A stretch of DNA of 64,000 nt from Massilia sp. PDC64. Lineage in GTDB: Bacteria; Pseudomonadota; Gammaproteobacteria; Burkholderiales; Burkholderiaceae_D. A program made the position numbers and the translations under genes. Shown piece after piece: positions 52,014-60,874 of this stretch. The stretch covers positions 248,001 through 312,000 of the forward strand of contig NZ_FMZS01000010.1 of assembly GCF_900101265.1 (NCBI RefSeq), given 5' to 3'. Every line of letters starts with the position of its first letter. Positions within the stretch are counted from its first letter, which is position 1. A model generated the notes under the pieces. The model worked only from the letters and a program-made list of their open reading frames with translations, was not told where the DNA came from and did not search any database.

Positions 52014-54254
52014 ATGAGCTTTCCGCAACGACCCACGCCGCGCCTGTCAGCCGTCCTCGTCGCTTCCGCGTTCGGACTGACGGTCCACGCGCACGCCCAG
52101 GACGGCGCCGCCGTCGCATCCACGCCGCCCGCCGGCGCGCAGGCGCAAGCCGGCGACGACGCCCACGTCGTGCTGGTCACCGGCACGCGCCGGCGCACCC
52201 CGGTGCGCGAAGTTCCGATGGCCGTCAACGCCATCAGCGCCGAGGAGCTCGAACGCCGCGGCGCCGAGCAGCTGCGCGACTACGTCGAGTCGCTGCCCGG
52301 CGTCACGCTGAACGGCGGCGGCGGGCGCGGCATGGGACAGATCTCCATCCGCGGCATCACGGTGGGCGGCGACATCAACCCGCCCACCAGCACCTACCTG
52401 GACGACATCCCGTACGGCGGCAGCGACCACAATGGCGCCAAGCTGTCGCTGGACCTCGGGACGCTCGACCTGCACCACATCGAGATCTACCGGGGTCCGC
52501 AGGGCACGCTGTACGGCGCGAACGCGCTGGGCGGCGTCGTCAAGTACGTGTTCAACGAACCGGATCCGAACCAGACGTCCGGCCATGTGCGCGGCGAGCT
52601 GTCTTCCACCCGCAACGGTTCGCTCAACTACACGGCGAGCGCGGTGGCGAACGTGCCGCTGTCGCCCGGCGTGGCCGCGCTGCGCTTCGGCACCGCCCGC
52701 ACCCGCGACGCGGGCCACATGGACGCCGTCGGCCCGCTGCCCGGCGAACGCGTCGACCGCAGCGATGCCACGAGCTACCGCATCGCCGCGCTGTTCACGC
52801 CGAACCGCGACCTGTCGTTCAAGGTCACGGCGATGCAGCAAAAGCTCGCGCGCGACGGCAACGACGCCACCGACTACACGATGACGGGGCAGCCCGTGCA
52901 GGGCGAATTCCAGCACCAGCGCTACGTGCCCGAACCGTTCGAGCAGACCGTGCGCGTCGGCAGCTTCGAGCTCGATTACGACCTGCGCTGGGCGCGCCTG
53001 AACGCGGTGCTGTCGTACCAGACGAGCGACAACCGGGTGATCGACGACGCCTCCGGCGCCTACGTGGCGGCCTATAGCCAGCTGATTCCCGGCATCAAGA
53101 CCGCATGGGTCGACACGACCGTCAATACCCGCAAGAAGACGGCGGAAGTGCGCCTGACGTCGCCGCGCAGCGACCGGTTCGAATGGCTGGCAGGCGTCTT
53201 TGCCAACCGCGAGGACAACGACTTGTCCGTGCTTAACGACTCGACGAACGCCAACGGCCCGAACCTGCGCCTCGCCAGCGTGACGATGCCGGCCACGTTC
53301 CGCGAAGTGGCGGCGTTCGGCGACGTGACGTTCTATCCCCTGCCGGCGCTCGGCCTCACGCTGGGCGCGCGGGCGAGCCGCAACAAGCAGCACTCGAGCC
53401 AGACGGTCGAATCGCCGCTCATTCCCAGCGCCAAGGACGTGCCGACGGAAGCCAGCGACAACAGCCATACGTGGCTGGCCACGGCCCGCTACACGATCGC
53501 GCCGAAGAGCAGCGTCTACGTACGCTTCGCCACCGGCTACAATCCCGGCGGTGTGAATTCGGCCAAGCTCAGTCTTTCCGGCGCCACGTTGACGGTGCAT
53601 CCGAGCTATACCGCCAACACGCTGCTCAGCAGCGAAGTCGGGTACAAGGCCGATCTGCTGGACAATCGCCTGTCGGTCGAGGCGTCGCTGTACCGCCTGG
53701 ACTGGAAGGACCTCCAGGTCGTATCGCGCGACGGCACCGGCGGCGAGATCGTCAACGGCGGCAAGGCGCGCGTGAACGGTGCGGAATTCGCGGCCACTGT
53801 CCGTCCGGCGGACGGATGGACCATCGAATCCAGCGTCGCCTGGATCGACGGCAAGACGCGCGACGACATCGTCGAGTTGGGCGCCAGGGCGGGCGACCGC
53901 CTGCCGCTGTCGCCGAAGTGGGCGGCGGCGCTGCGCGCGGGCCGCGAATTCACGGTCGGAGACCATACTGCGCATGCGGCGCTCGCGTGGCGCTACGTGG
54001 GCGAGCGCGATTCCAACTTCCAGCATACCGCCGTCGACCAGGCGCCCGCCTACAAGCTGCCGTCGTACTCGACGTTCGCGTTCAATGCCGGCGTCGAACT
54101 GGGCGCCGCCACCGTCAACGTCTTCGTGCGCAACCTGGCCGACAAGCGGGGCCAGGCCGCGGCCAACACGGGCTACGTCCCTTACGGCCAGCCCGCCCTG
54201 GTCTCGCTGATCGAACCGCGCACCGTCGGCGTCAACGTGCAGTATTCCTTCTGA
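52014..54254 (+). CDS. TonB-dependent receptor of the D-peptide operon
   Basis: 746 residues. Signal peptide (AVLVASAFGLTVHAHAQ), TonB-box-like HVVLVTGTRRR, plug with PMAVNAISAEELERRG, ISIRGITVGGDINPPT, YLDDIPYGG and IEIYRGPQGTLYGANALGGV, and a C-terminal strand ending in Phe (VGVNVQYSF). AGGAG precedes the ATG. Sandwiched between the peptide-processing genes and an MFS carrier, it most likely imports a peptide or peptide-like compound too large for porins. Confidence 0.93.
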   Translation: MSFPQRPTPRLSAVLVASAFGLTVHAHAQDGAAVASTPPAGAQAQAGDDAHVVLVTGTRRRTPVREVPMAVNAISAEELERRGAEQLRDYVESLPGVTLNGGGGRGMGQISIRGITVGGDINPPTSTYLDDIPYGGSDHNGAKLSLDLGTLDLHHIEIYRGPQGTLYGANALGGVVKYVFNEPDPNQTSGHVRGELSSTRNGSLNYTASAVANVPLSPGVAALRFGTARTRDAGHMDAVGPLPGERVDRSDATSYRIAALFTPNRDLSFKVTAMQQKLARDGNDATDYTMTGQPVQGEFQHQRYVPEPFEQTVRVGSFELDYDLRWARLNAVLSYQTSDNRVIDDASGAYVAAYSQLIPGIKTAWVDTTVNTRKKTAEVRLTSPRSDRFEWLAGVFANREDNDLSVLNDSTNANGPNLRLASVTMPATFREVAAFGDVTFYPLPALGLTLGARASRNKQHSSQTVESPLIPSAKDVPTEASDNSHTWLATARYTIAPKSSVYVRFATGYNPGGVNSAKLSLSGATLTVHPSYTANTLLSSEVGYKADLLDNRLSVEASLYRLDWKDLQVVSRDGTGGEIVNGGKARVNGAEFAATVRPADGWTIESSVAWIDGKTRDDIVELGARAGDRLPLSPKWAAALRAGREFTVGDHTAHAALAWRYVGERDSNFQHTAVDQAPAYKLPSYSTFAFNAGVELGAATVNVFVRNLADKRGQAAANTGYVPYGQPALVSLIEPRTVGVNVQYSF

Positions 54255-54263
54255 GGACCCGCC

Positions 54264-55649
54264 ATGAGCCAACTGACTTCCGCCACCCTGGCGCCCGAAC
54301 CTGCCGCGTCCCGGGAAGAACCGAAAGCGCCCGTCTCGGCCTGGTACGCGCTCGGCGTATTGATCGTCGCCACGCTGCTGTCGTTCGTCGACCGCGAGAT
54401 CCTGTCGCTCGTCGCCGAGCCGATGCGGCGCGCGCTGCACCTCAACGACACCCAGCTGGGCGTGCTGCAGGGCCTCGGCATGGTGTTCTTCGCCGGCCTC
54501 GCCGCGCTGCCCATCGCCTGGGTCGCGGACCGCTACGGCCGCCGCACCGTGCTGACGGTGTCGGTGCTGATCTGGAGCGCCGCCACGGCCGCCTGCGGCC
54601 TCGCGCGCGACTTCGACGAATTGTTCGCGGCGCTCGTTTTCCTCGGCATCGGCCAGGCGGGGCTCAGTCCCGTCGTGTTCGGCCTGATCCCGCAACTGTT
54701 CCCCGCGCGCCAGCGCGTGCTGGCCAACGCGATCTATTCGATGGTGGCCACGCTCGGCGCCGCGCTGGGCCTGATCGCGGGCGGACCGATGGTGAGCGGC
54801 ATCGACGCGGCGCGCCCGCTGTTGCCGGATGCCCTGCACGGCATGGAAGCATGGCGCCTCGGCTTCGTGCTGGTGGCGCTGCCCGGGCCCGTCATCGCGC
54901 TGCTCGTCGCGCTGATGCGCCTGTCGCGCCAGGCCCCGGACGAGGCGGTGCAAGCGGAAGAGGGGGCCGCGCCGGGTGCGCAGCAGATCAGCATCTTCGA
55001 ATGGAGCCGCGACCACTGGCGCACGGTCGCCGGCCTGTTCGGCAGCATTGGCCTCGTGTCGTTCGGCTTCAACGCGATCGGCGCGTGGAGCCCGATCGTC
55101 GCGGCGCGCAACTTCGGCGCCACGCCGGCGGAAGTCGGGCAGGGCCTCGGCCTGACGATGGCCGTGGGCACCATCCTCGGCGGCGTGCTGGTGTCTCCTG
55201 TCGCGCGCTGGCTCACGCCGCGCTACCACCTCGCCACGCCGCTGCGCGTGATCGAGTTCGGCCTGCTGATCGCCTTGCCCCTGTGCCTCGTGCTCACGTG
55301 GACCACGTCGTCCGCGCAGATGTTCACGGTGATCTGCCTGCAGGTGGCACCCGTCACCATCGGCACCATGCTGTTCAACACGGCGATGCAGGACATTTGC
55401 CCGGACTATCTGCGTTCCCGCGTGCTGGCGGTGGGCCTCGTCGTGGGGCTCGTGTTTTCCACCGCGAGCCCGATCGCCGTCGGCCTCATTTCCGACGCGT
55501 TCAACCCGGCGCCGAAGGCCCTGATGTGGGCGATGGCGATCGTCGCGGCGGTGGGCCTCGGCACGGGCACGGCGCTGATGCGCTGGTCCGAAGACGCCTT
55601 CGTGCGCACCGTGCGCACGTTCGCCAACCACCCGGCCGTGGGAGACTGA
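54264..55649 (+). CDS. MFS transporter of the D-peptide operon
   Basis: 461 residues, twelve helices. The cytoplasmic loop VADRYGRRTVLT is the MFS motif between helices 2 and 3; SFVDREILSLVAEPM near residue 40 is typical of the spinster/glycerol-phosphate-like branch. A 20-residue Ala/Pro/Glu-rich N-terminus precedes the first helix. It follows the receptor by nine bases and probably moves the peptide or released amino acid across the inner membrane. Confidence 0.9.
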   Translation: MSQLTSATLAPEPAASREEPKAPVSAWYALGVLIVATLLSFVDREILSLVAEPMRRALHLNDTQLGVLQGLGMVFFAGLAALPIAWVADRYGRRTVLTVSVLIWSAATAACGLARDFDELFAALVFLGIGQAGLSPVVFGLIPQLFPARQRVLANAIYSMVATLGAALGLIAGGPMVSGIDAARPLLPDALHGMEAWRLGFVLVALPGPVIALLVALMRLSRQAPDEAVQAEEGAAPGAQQISIFEWSRDHWRTVAGLFGSIGLVSFGFNAIGAWSPIVAARNFGATPAEVGQGLGLTMAVGTILGGVLVSPVARWLTPRYHLATPLRVIEFGLLIALPLCLVLTWTTSSAQMFTVICLQVAPVTIGTMLFNTAMQDICPDYLRSRVLAVGLVVGLVFSTASPIAVGLISDAFNPAPKALMWAMAIVAAVGLGTGTALMRWSEDAFVRTVRTFANHPAVGD

Positions 55650-55650
55650 C

Positions 55651-57279
55651 ATGGATGCACGCATTGCCGCGCTGGATGCGCTGTTCGACGGCCACGTCAA
55701 GTCCGACGGACCGGGGCTCGTCGTGGCGGCGGCCGTCGACGGCAGGGTCGTGTACCGCCGCGCCTTCGGCATGGCCTGCGTGGCCCTCGGCCGCGCGCTG
55801 GCGCCGTCGACGCGCATGCGCATCGGCTCGACGAGCAAGCAGTTCACGGCGATGGCCGTGTTGCTGCTCGCGGACGAGGGGCGCGTCGACCTGGACGCGC
55901 CGCTGCGGGACTACCTGCCCGAGCTGCCGCGCTATCCCGTGGAGCCGACCGTGCGCCAGGTCCTGCAACACCTGGGCGGCATCCGCGACCACGTGAGCGA
56001 CGGCATGCTCGTCGACGGTGGACGCAGCGTGAAGCCGGCCGGGTGGGCATGGCGGCACCTCGTGCGCCAGGATGCGCTGAACGGCCTGCCGGGCCAGCGC
56101 TGGATGTACAGCAATGGCGGCTACCACCTGCTGTCGCTGCTGGCGGAACGCGCCGGCGGCCGGCCGTTCGCGGAACTGTTGCGCGACCGCCTGTTCGCGC
56201 CGCTCGGGATGCACGATACGGCGCTGGTGCCGAGCGACCTCGCCATCACGCCCGGCCTGGCGACCTTGCACGTCCCGCAGGCGGACGGCACGTGGCGGCG
56301 CGGCGCGTTCCCGCACGAGGACCTGCTGGGGGAGGGCGGCATCGTGTCCACGGCGGACGACCTGCTGCGCTGGCTCGCGGAACTGCGCGCGCCGCGCGTC
56401 CTCGGTACGCCGGCCGCGTGGCGTACGCTGCTCGAGCCCGCGCGCCTCGCGGACGGCAGTGCGCTCCCGTACCTGATGGGCCTCCTGCGCCTGCCGATGC
56501 GGGGCGAGGTCACGCTGCAGCACGCCGGCGCCGTCGTGGGCGCCAGCTGCCAGGCGCTGACGGTGCCCGCGCGCGGCATCGACATCGTCGTGCTCACGAA
56601 CGGCCTGCCGGTCAGCCCGACCGCCATCGCGGGCCAGGTCCTCGGCGTGCTGCTCGACGCTGCGGACCGCCCGGCGCCGGAACCGGCGCGGCCGAAGACC
56701 CGCGACTACGCGGCGCTGCCGGGCCGGCGCTACCGCACGCCGTCGGGCATGGTGCTGGCCTTCGCGGATGCCGACGGCGTGCTCGCGCTGTCCGTGCTGG
56801 GCAACCGCGCGCAGCCGCTGCGGCTCGCCTCCGACGGGTTCGTGCTGGCGTACGAAGACTGCGGCGCCGGCCCGTTCTTCGTGTCCGGCGTGGCGCACCT
56901 GCCGCCGCGCGCCCCGACCACGCTGCGGGTGGGCGAGGGCGCCGTGTTCGAGACGGCGCGGCTGGTGCCGCCGGCGGATGCGGTGGACTGGGACGAGCTG
57001 GCGGGGGACTGGCGCTGCGCCGACCTCGGCACCGAAGCCGGCCTCGAAGCCGGTTCGGAAGACGCGCTACTGACCGTGCGCGGCGGGGCCAACCGGCTCA
57101 CGCTGCGCCTGGCGCCGTGCGGTCCCGACCTGTTCCAGTGGCACAGCACGGATGCGGCCATGCCGTTGACGGGCATGCTGCACGCCGTGCGCACGGACGG
57201 CCGCGTAACGGCGCTGCAGTGCGACGCCTGGGGCAGCCGCGGCCTGCGCTACGACCGCGCGGACGGCGCCCATGGCTGA
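55651..57279 (+). CDS. DAP-type serine hydrolase C
   Basis: 542 residues, third paralogue. SxxK is STSK (60-63), YxN is YSN (153-155, Ser where the others have Cys), and HAG occurs in LQHAGAVVGASCQ. The C-terminal extension keeps GRRYRTPSGMVLAFADADGV. It starts one base after the MFS stop and overlaps the dehydrogenase gene by eight bases. Greater divergence from A and B, with TSKQF rather than T(T/A)KH, suggests a distinct substrate. Confidence 0.85.
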   Translation: MDARIAALDALFDGHVKSDGPGLVVAAAVDGRVVYRRAFGMACVALGRALAPSTRMRIGSTSKQFTAMAVLLLADEGRVDLDAPLRDYLPELPRYPVEPTVRQVLQHLGGIRDHVSDGMLVDGGRSVKPAGWAWRHLVRQDALNGLPGQRWMYSNGGYHLLSLLAERAGGRPFAELLRDRLFAPLGMHDTALVPSDLAITPGLATLHVPQADGTWRRGAFPHEDLLGEGGIVSTADDLLRWLAELRAPRVLGTPAAWRTLLEPARLADGSALPYLMGLLRLPMRGEVTLQHAGAVVGASCQALTVPARGIDIVVLTNGLPVSPTAIAGQVLGVLLDAADRPAPEPARPKTRDYAALPGRRYRTPSGMVLAFADADGVLALSVLGNRAQPLRLASDGFVLAYEDCGAGPFFVSGVAHLPPRAPTTLRVGEGAVFETARLVPPADAVDWDELAGDWRCADLGTEAGLEAGSEDALLTVRGGANRLTLRLAPCGPDLFQWHSTDAAMPLTGMLHAVRTDGRVTALQCDAWGSRGLRYDRADGAHG

Positions 57280-58423
57280 TCTCGACGCCGACGTCATCGT
57301 CATCGGGGCCGGCATCGCCGGTGCCGCCATCGCCTACTTCCTCGCGCCGCATGCGCGCGTGCTGCTGCTCGAACGCGAGACGCAGCCCGGCTACCACAGC
57401 ACGGGGCGGTCGGCCGCGCTGTTCATGGAAAGCTACGGTCCGCCGCAGGTGCGCGCGCTCACGTGCGCGAGCCGCGCGTTCTTCGACGCGCCGCCGCCCG
57501 GCTTTTGCGACCATCCTCTGCTCGCGCCGCGCGGCGCCCTCGCGTTCGCGCTGGCGGGGGACGAGGCCGCGCTCGACGCGCACGAGGCGCTGGTGCGCAG
57601 CGTGACGGACAACGTCGAGCGCTGGTCTGCGGCGCGCACGCTCGCGTGCGTCCCCGTTCTTCGCCCGGAAGGACTCGTCGGCGCCGTCTACGAACCGGAT
57701 GCGTGCGACATCGACGTGCACGCGCTGCATTACGGCTTCCTGAACGGTGCCCGCGCGGCCGGCTGCCGCTTGCTTGCCGACGCCGAGGTGCGCGGCCTGC
57801 GGCGGGACGGCGCAGGCTGGGAAGTCGACTGCACGCAGGGATGCCTGGGCGCGCGGATCGTCGTCAACGCGGCGGGCGCGTGGGCGGATCGCATCGGCGC
57901 GCTGGCCGGCGCGCGGCCCATCGGCCTGGTCCCCAAGCGGCGCTCAGCCTTCACGTTCGCGCCGCCGGCGGGCGTGGACGGGCGCGCGTGGCCTCTGTTC
58001 ATGGACGTCCGCGAGACGTTCTACGTCAGGCCGGATGCGGGCATGCTGCTCGCGTCGCCGGCCAACGCGGACCCGGTGCCGCCGCACGACGTGCAGGCGG
58101 AGGAACTCGACATCGCCATCGCCATCGATGCGATCGAACGCATGACGACGCTGGCCATTCGCCGGCCGCACCACGTGTGGGCGGGCCTGCGCTCGTTCGT
58201 GCCGGACGGCGAGCTCGTCGCCGGATTCGATCCGGTCGTGCCCGGATTCTTCTGGGCGGCCGGGCAGGGCGGCTACGGGATCCAGAGCGCGCCGGCCGCG
58301 GGTGCCGCGGCGGCCTGCCTGATCCGCGGCGTGCCGCTGCCAGAGGCGCTGCTGCGCCGGGGCGTCGACCCCGCGGCCCTCGCCCCCCGGCCAGAATTTG
58401 CCGTCCCGGATGAACCCCGTTAG
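57272..58423 (+). CDS. dauA: FAD-dependent D-amino-acid dehydrogenase, DauA-like
   Basis: 383 residues. Rossmann FAD motif VIVIGAGIAGAAIAYFL, then QPGYHSTGRSAALFMESYGP, VPKRRSAFTFAPPAGVD, MLLASPANADPV, IRRPHHVWAGLRSFVPDG and AAGQGGYGIQ. These match D-arginine dehydrogenase (DauA) of Pseudomonas aeruginosa block for block. DauA oxidises many D-amino acids, best Arg and Lys, to imino acids that hydrolyse to keto acids plus ammonia. It thus gives the operon a way to use the D-residues released by the hydrolases. Confidence 0.92.
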   Translation: MADLDADVIVIGAGIAGAAIAYFLAPHARVLLLERETQPGYHSTGRSAALFMESYGPPQVRALTCASRAFFDAPPPGFCDHPLLAPRGALAFALAGDEAALDAHEALVRSVTDNVERWSAARTLACVPVLRPEGLVGAVYEPDACDIDVHALHYGFLNGARAAGCRLLADAEVRGLRRDGAGWEVDCTQGCLGARIVVNAAGAWADRIGALAGARPIGLVPKRRSAFTFAPPAGVDGRAWPLFMDVRETFYVRPDAGMLLASPANADPVPPHDVQAEELDIAIAIDAIERMTTLAIRRPHHVWAGLRSFVPDGELVAGFDPVVPGFFWAAGQGGYGIQSAPAAGAAAACLIRGVPLPEALLRRGVDPAALAPRPEFAVPDEPR

Positions 58424-58432
58424 AATGAGACC

Positions 58433-59188
58433 ATGAGCAAGCGCCCATCTGAGCCGGAAAGCGCCGCCTCGCCTGGGCAAGTCATCCGAGCGCTGCGCCA
58501 GCAACTCGGATTCACCCTCGGCGACGTCAGCGCCCGCACCGGCATGTCCGTCCCCACCCTGTCCAAGCTGGAGCAGGGCAAAGCCTCCCTTTCCTACGAC
58601 AAGCTCCTGGCCCTGTCCAAGGGCCTCGGCGTCGACATGGCGCAGTTGCTGGAGCCGACCGCCGCGCCGCTGGCCGTGCCCGGCCGCAGCGCCGGCCGCC
58701 GCATCGTCCAGCGCGCCGGCGAAGGCCAGCTGGTCGAGACGAAGTCGTACCGCCAGCACTATCTCGCCACCGAGCTGTTGAACAAGATGTTTACGCCGCT
58801 GGTCGTGGAGGTGCGTGCGCGTACCCTGGACGAGTTCGTGGCCGAATTCGGCGGCCTGATCCACCATCCGGGCCAGGAATTCTGTCTCGTCCTGGAAGGC
58901 GAAATCGAGTTCCACACGGAGTTCTACGCCCCAGTGAGGCTCGGCGTCGGCGATTCCATCTACTTCGACAGCGACATGGGCCACGCCTACCTGGCCGCCG
59001 CGCCGGGAACGTGCCGCATCCTCGGGGTATGCGCGGGTGTCGGCCACGGTACGCCGATGCTCGACGACTTCATCGCCGTGTCCAACGACAGCCGGCCCGC
59101 AGCGCCCGCCGTGCCTTCGGTGCCGCTGGCGCGCGGCGAGCGGCCCGCCCCCGCCCGGACGAAGCGGCGCGGGACCGGTTCGGCATGA
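58433..59188 (+). CDS. XRE-family regulator with cupin domain
   Basis: 251 residues: helix-turn-helix at 14-70 (VIRALRQQLGFTLGDVSART, GMSVPTLSKLEQGKASLSYD) and a cupin near 140-215 (GLIHHPGQEFCLVLEGEIEF, LGVGDSIYFDSDMGHAY), in the PuuR style. The cupin may bind an amino-acid-derived ligand. As the only regulator in the operon it is the natural candidate to control it. The inverted repeat TTTTCT-N5-AGAAAA at 46124-46140, upstream of the first gene, is a possible but unproven target. Confidence 0.9.
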   Translation: MSKRPSEPESAASPGQVIRALRQQLGFTLGDVSARTGMSVPTLSKLEQGKASLSYDKLLALSKGLGVDMAQLLEPTAAPLAVPGRSAGRRIVQRAGEGQLVETKSYRQHYLATELLNKMFTPLVVEVRARTLDEFVAEFGGLIHHPGQEFCLVLEGEIEFHTEFYAPVRLGVGDSIYFDSDMGHAYLAAAPGTCRILGVCAGVGHGTPMLDDFIAVSNDSRPAAPAVPSVPLARGERPAPARTKRRGTGSA

Positions 59189-59592
59189 AGCTCGACCATT
59201 TTGCCCATCGCCTGCAGGCGTCGCATTTCGACACGATCGTCGACATGCTCGTGACCCGGCTCGGCTTCGTCGTGCTACGCGCCAGTGCATCGTCGGTCTG
59301 GCTGCGCCAGCATGGCGCGAACGTGGATGTGCAATTCACCCGCAGCGCGACCACGCACCGCGACGCCGACAAGCGCGGTTCGCAATTGTCGTTCACGTCG
59401 GCTACGCCGCGCGCGGACCTCGAGTCGCTGGCCGCATGGCTCGCGGAGCGCGGCGTGGCGGCCTCAGTCGGCAGCTGGTCGGAGCGCGAGTTCTACCTCG
59501 ATGCGCCTGACGCTTTCGTCGATTTCGTGCTGGAGGCGATGACGCCCGACCTGGCGCGCTATCCGGGGCACGCCGACAAGGACGCGTACTGA
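59185..59592 (+). CDS. Small VOC/glyoxalase-like protein
   Basis: 135 residues starting MKLDHFAHRL, with VDMLVTRLGFVVLRAS, LSFTSATPRADLESLAAWL and WSEREFYLDAPDAFVDFVLE, the beta-alpha-beta layout of the vicinal-oxygen-chelate fold. Metal ligands are probably His5 and late Glu or Asp residues. It overlaps the regulator stop by four bases and is last in the operon. Substrate unknown. Confidence 0.75.
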   Translation: MKLDHFAHRLQASHFDTIVDMLVTRLGFVVLRASASSVWLRQHGANVDVQFTRSATTHRDADKRGSQLSFTSATPRADLESLAAWLAERGVAASVGSWSEREFYLDAPDAFVDFVLEAMTPDLARYPGHADKDAY

Positions 59593-59605
59593 CAACCGGC
59601 CGGGA

Positions 59606-60784
59606 TCAGGCGGCCGCCAGCGCCTGCCCCACGGGTTCCAGCCGGCGCAGCCGCAGCGCGATCAGGAGGGCGGCGCCGAGCAATACGCCCAGCAGCGCCA
59701 CGACGCCGCCCCAGCCGCCGTGTTCCCACAGCACGCCGCACAGCCAGCCGACGAGGCTGGAGCCGAGGTAGTAGAAGCACAGGTATAGCGCGGACGCGAG
59801 CGCCTGCTGCGCGCGGGCGCGCCGGCCCACCCAGCTGCTGGCGATCGAGTGCGACGCGAAGAAGCCGAACGTAAAGATTGCCATGCCGGCCACGATGACG
59901 GGGACGTTGTGGGCCAGGGTCAGCAGCAGGCCCGCCAGCATCGTGCCCATCACGGTCCACAGCACGTGGCGCCGGCCCAGGCGGTCGGCGCGGCGGCCGG
60001 CCCACACGGAGCTGAAGATGCCCAGCAAATACAGCAGCGAGATTCCGCCGACCACGCTCTGGCGCAGCCCGAACGGCGCGCCCAGCAGCCTGAACCCGAT
60101 CACGTTGTAGGCGCTGACGAAACACCCCATCAGCAGGAACGACAGCGCGAACAGCCAGGGCAGGCCGGCGTCGCCGAAATGGCCGCGCAGGCCGTGCAGC
60201 AGTGCGGGCACGCCGCCGGACGACGGCCGGAAGTTGCGCGACGCGGGCAGGCTGCGCCAGAATTCCCACGCCGCGAGCAGGCCCGCGACGCCCATCACGG
60301 CGAACGCGGCGCGCCACGACACGAAGTCCGACAGCACGGCCGCCAGCACCCGTCCGACCATGCCGCCGAACGCGTTGCCGCTGATGTAAAGACCCATCGA
60401 TACGCCCAGCGACGCCGGCTCGATCTCCTCGCTCAGGTAAGCCATCGCGACGGCCGGCATGCCGCCCAGCGCGAAGCCCAGCAGCGTGCGCGCCGCCAGC
60501 AATTGTGGATACGTGCGCGCAAAGGCCGCCAGCACGGTCATGAGCGCCGCCACGACCAGCGCCACGACCATCATGCTCTTGCGTCCCAGCCGGTCGGACA
60601 GGACGGAGGAAAACAGCAGCGAGACGGCCAGTGCGCCCGTCGACAGGGACAGCGACAGGCTGCTCTGCGCGGGCGTGAGCCCGAAATCGTGCGCGAGCAG
60701 GGGCATCAGCGGCTGTACGCAATACAGCAGGGCGAAACAGGAAAAGCCGCCGAAGAACAGGGCGCGGTTGGTACGATTGGTCAT
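59606..60784 (-). CDS. MFS transporter, YnfM-like
   Basis: 392 residues, twelve helices. DRLGRKSMMVVALVVAALMT holds the loop 2-3 motif, repeated as ADRLGRRHVLWTVMG after helix 8; QPLMPLLAHDFGLTPAQSSL at the start and YLSEEIEPASLGVSMGLYIS are typical of the YnfM/arabinose-efflux branch. Divergent from a LysR-type regulator with a 90-base gap, the classic arrangement for an exporter controlled by its neighbour. It converges on the VOC gene, 13 bases away. Confidence 0.9.
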   Translation of the reverse strand: MTNRTNRALFFGGFSCFALLYCVQPLMPLLAHDFGLTPAQSSLSLSLSTGALAVSLLFSSVLSDRLGRKSMMVVALVVAALMTVLAAFARTYPQLLAARTLLGFALGGMPAVAMAYLSEEIEPASLGVSMGLYISGNAFGGMVGRVLAAVLSDFVSWRAAFAVMGVAGLLAAWEFWRSLPASRNFRPSSGGVPALLHGLRGHFGDAGLPWLFALSFLLMGCFVSAYNVIGFRLLGAPFGLRQSVVGGISLLYLLGIFSSVWAGRRADRLGRRHVLWTVMGTMLAGLLLTLAHNVPVIVAGMAIFTFGFFASHSIASSWVGRRARAQQALASALYLCFYYLGSSLVGWLCGVLWEHGGWGGVVALLGVLLGAALLIALRLRRLEPVGQALAAA

Positions 60785-60839
60785 GGCTTAATCCTAGGAT
60801 TGCCGGATACGATCGTCCAATATATATTTGTGGCGTTAC

Positions 60840-60858
60840 TTATCTCTTTTACAGATAA
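60840..60858. promoter_or_regulatory. LysR-type operator candidate
   Basis: TTATCT-N7-AGATAA, an interrupted palindrome with the T-N11-A core expected for LysR-type regulators, between the divergent MFS and LysR genes. A further AGATAA half-site follows at about 60865-60870. Confidence 0.5.
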
Positions 60859-60874
60859 CATGAGCAGATAACCC

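Noticed and set aside
52047-55847. 1266-codon open frame on the minus strand
   Set aside because: Shadow produced by high GC third positions across three real plus-strand genes; the translated protein is low-complexity Arg/Ala/His/Asp with no motif.
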